From the NCBI GenBank assembly GCA_017512145.1, contig JAFWHB010000001.1, forward strand, positions 1 through 48,717: 48,717 bases of DNA, written 5' to 3'. Shown one piece after another: positions 48,385 through 48,717 of the stretch. The position numbers were made by a program, and so were the translations under genes. The notes under the pieces were generated by a model. That model worked only from the letters and a program-made list of their open reading frames with translations, made no database searches and had not been told where the DNA came from. The first letter of the stretch is position 1, and every line of letters begins with the position of its first letter. The stretch comes from Mogibacterium sp. Its GTDB lineage: Bacteria; Bacillota; Clostridia; Peptostreptococcales; Anaerovoracaceae.

Positions 48385-48415
48385 GTTCGCAATTTAGTTT
48401 AATAAGAATGCGAAC
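48385..48415 (+). repeat. Inverted repeat after purO
   Basis: GTTCGCA (48385-48391) and TGCGAAC (48409-48415) flank 17 AT-rich bases. Too loose for a terminator; operator or hairpin. CCGG-GCATG-CCGG just before may also pair. Confidence 0.35.
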
Positions 48416-48432
48416 AGTAATAATCAAGATAA

Positions 48433-48533
48433 TGTCAGAAGGGAGGCTCCGCCCGGGTCACGAATGGAGCGTACCACTTATGTGGAGCAAAGCTCCATGA
48501 GTGTATCCCTGGAAGGAGCGCTCCCTTCTGACA
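48433..48533 (+). ncRNA. Structured RNA candidate upstream of the AICAR formyltransferase gene
   Basis: A 13-bp perfect outer stem (48433-48445 with 48521-48533) encloses GCTCC/GGAGC (48446-48450 with 48515-48519, G48520 bulged), CCGGG/CCTGG (48453-48457 with 48508-48512), ATGGAGC/GCTCCAT (48464-48470 with 48492-48498) and an apical CCAC-TTAT-GTGG (48474-48485). GGAGC at 48484-48488 can pair alternatively with the same GCTCC, giving a possible switch. The ribosome site of the next gene is 16 bases downstream. I do not recognise a known riboswitch. Confidence 0.6.
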
Positions 48534-48560
48534 GTAGTTAATAATTAATGGAGAATATTT

Positions 48561-48717
48561 ATGAAAGAATTCGAACTTAAGTACGGATGCAATCCTAATC
48601 AGAAACCGGCTCGCATTTATATGGATGACGGCAGCGATCTGCCTCTCGAGATCCTGAACGGAAGACCTGGATATATAAACTTCCTCGATGCTCTCAATTC
48701 ATGGCAGCTTGTCAAGG
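48561..48717 (+). CDS. AICAR formyltransferase, stand-alone, 5' part
   Basis: The first 52 codons of a gene cut by the window edge. '[20 protein letters not shown]' at 4-23 matches the start of the AICAR formyltransferase domain of PurH ('LRYGENPHQ'), here at the N-terminus of its own protein without the IMP-cyclohydrolase domain. GGAG is 7 bases before ATG 48561. It would formylate AICAR with 10-formyl-THF and hand FAICAR to the PurO-type enzyme upstream. Confidence 0.8.
   Translation, partial: MKEFELKYGCNPNQKPARIYMDDGSDLPLEILNGRPGYINFLDALNSWQLVK

Noticed and set aside
48433..48533. ZTP (pfl) riboswitch
   Set aside because: Location fits, but I do not find the characteristic 3' CCGYCTGGGC block or the 5' GGGTCGTGAC-like block; the sequence folds as one long rod.
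1..48717. tRNA, rRNA, CRISPR array, insertion sequence or prophage genes
   Set aside because: None seen on either strand; the repeats present are coding repeats or hairpins.

Overview
The window looks like a chromosomal segment of a low-to-mid GC Gram-positive anaerobe of the Bacillota, probably class Clostridia and probably host-associated (inference). The grounds are wall-teichoic-acid type polymer genes, LCP and TagO-like enzymes, an rpsF-ssb-rpsR operon, clostridial-style purine genes with separate AICAR formyltransferase and IMP cyclohydrolase, BspA-like leucine-rich-repeat surface proteins, and strong AGGAGG-type ribosome sites. I see no tRNA, rRNA, CRISPR array, insertion sequence or prophage. 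No gene-free stretch exceeds about 220 bases.

Layout. (1) 1-1135: 3' end of a BspA-like surface protein. (2) 1.2-10.5 kb: one plus-strand operon for a phosphodiester-linked wall polymer, with a degenerate LicD paralogue, an intact LicD, a TagGH-type ABC exporter, three CDP-glycerol glycerophosphotransferase-family enzymes and an IspD/TarI-like cytidylyltransferase. An extended-SDR gene faces it from the minus strand. (3) 11.7-18.6 kb: cell-wall hydrolase-like proteins (G5-NlpC/P60 and C39-like), an L-lactate/malate dehydrogenase-family enzyme, a Gfo/Idh/MocA oxidoreductase, a PaaK/CapK-like adenylating enzyme (minus) and an L,D-transpeptidase. (4) 18.7-26.5 kb: ATP-grasp ligase and CsbB-like polyprenyl-phosphate glycosyltransferase (minus), then Wzx-like flippase, YfhO-like GT-C enzyme and glucose-6-phosphate isomerase (plus). 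(5) 26.6-33.8 kb: two secreted paralogues that carry the same lysine/tryptophan-rich segment, flanking tagO, an LCP ligase and an acyltransferase. (6) 33.9-35.1 kb: rpsF-ssb-rpsR. (7) 35.2-42.2 kb: an AT-richer stretch with hicAB, an O-antigen ligase/polymerase-like protein and a 1573-residue BspA-like protein. (8) 42.4-48.7 kb: a VanZ-like protein, then purE, purC, purF, purM, purN, a PurO-type IMP cyclohydrolase and the start of a stand-alone AICAR formyltransferase.

How the genes fit together. Regions 2, 4 and 5 read as one envelope programme. TagO starts a lipid-linked polymer, the glycerophosphotransferases extend it, TagGH exports it, LCP attaches it to peptidoglycan, and the CsbB-Wzx-YfhO set plus acyltransferase decorate it. 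Several secreted proteins end in strongly basic domains and none has an LPXTG sorting signal, so electrostatic retention on this anionic polymer is an attractive hypothesis.

Best candidates for something undescribed: the 46-residue K/W/Y segment kept identical at protein level in two genes; a roughly 100-nt structured RNA before the AICAR formyltransferase; a PurF that lacks its catalytic N-terminal cysteine but keeps the iron-sulfur ligands; and two promoters placed so that their own transcripts would start inside a terminator stem.
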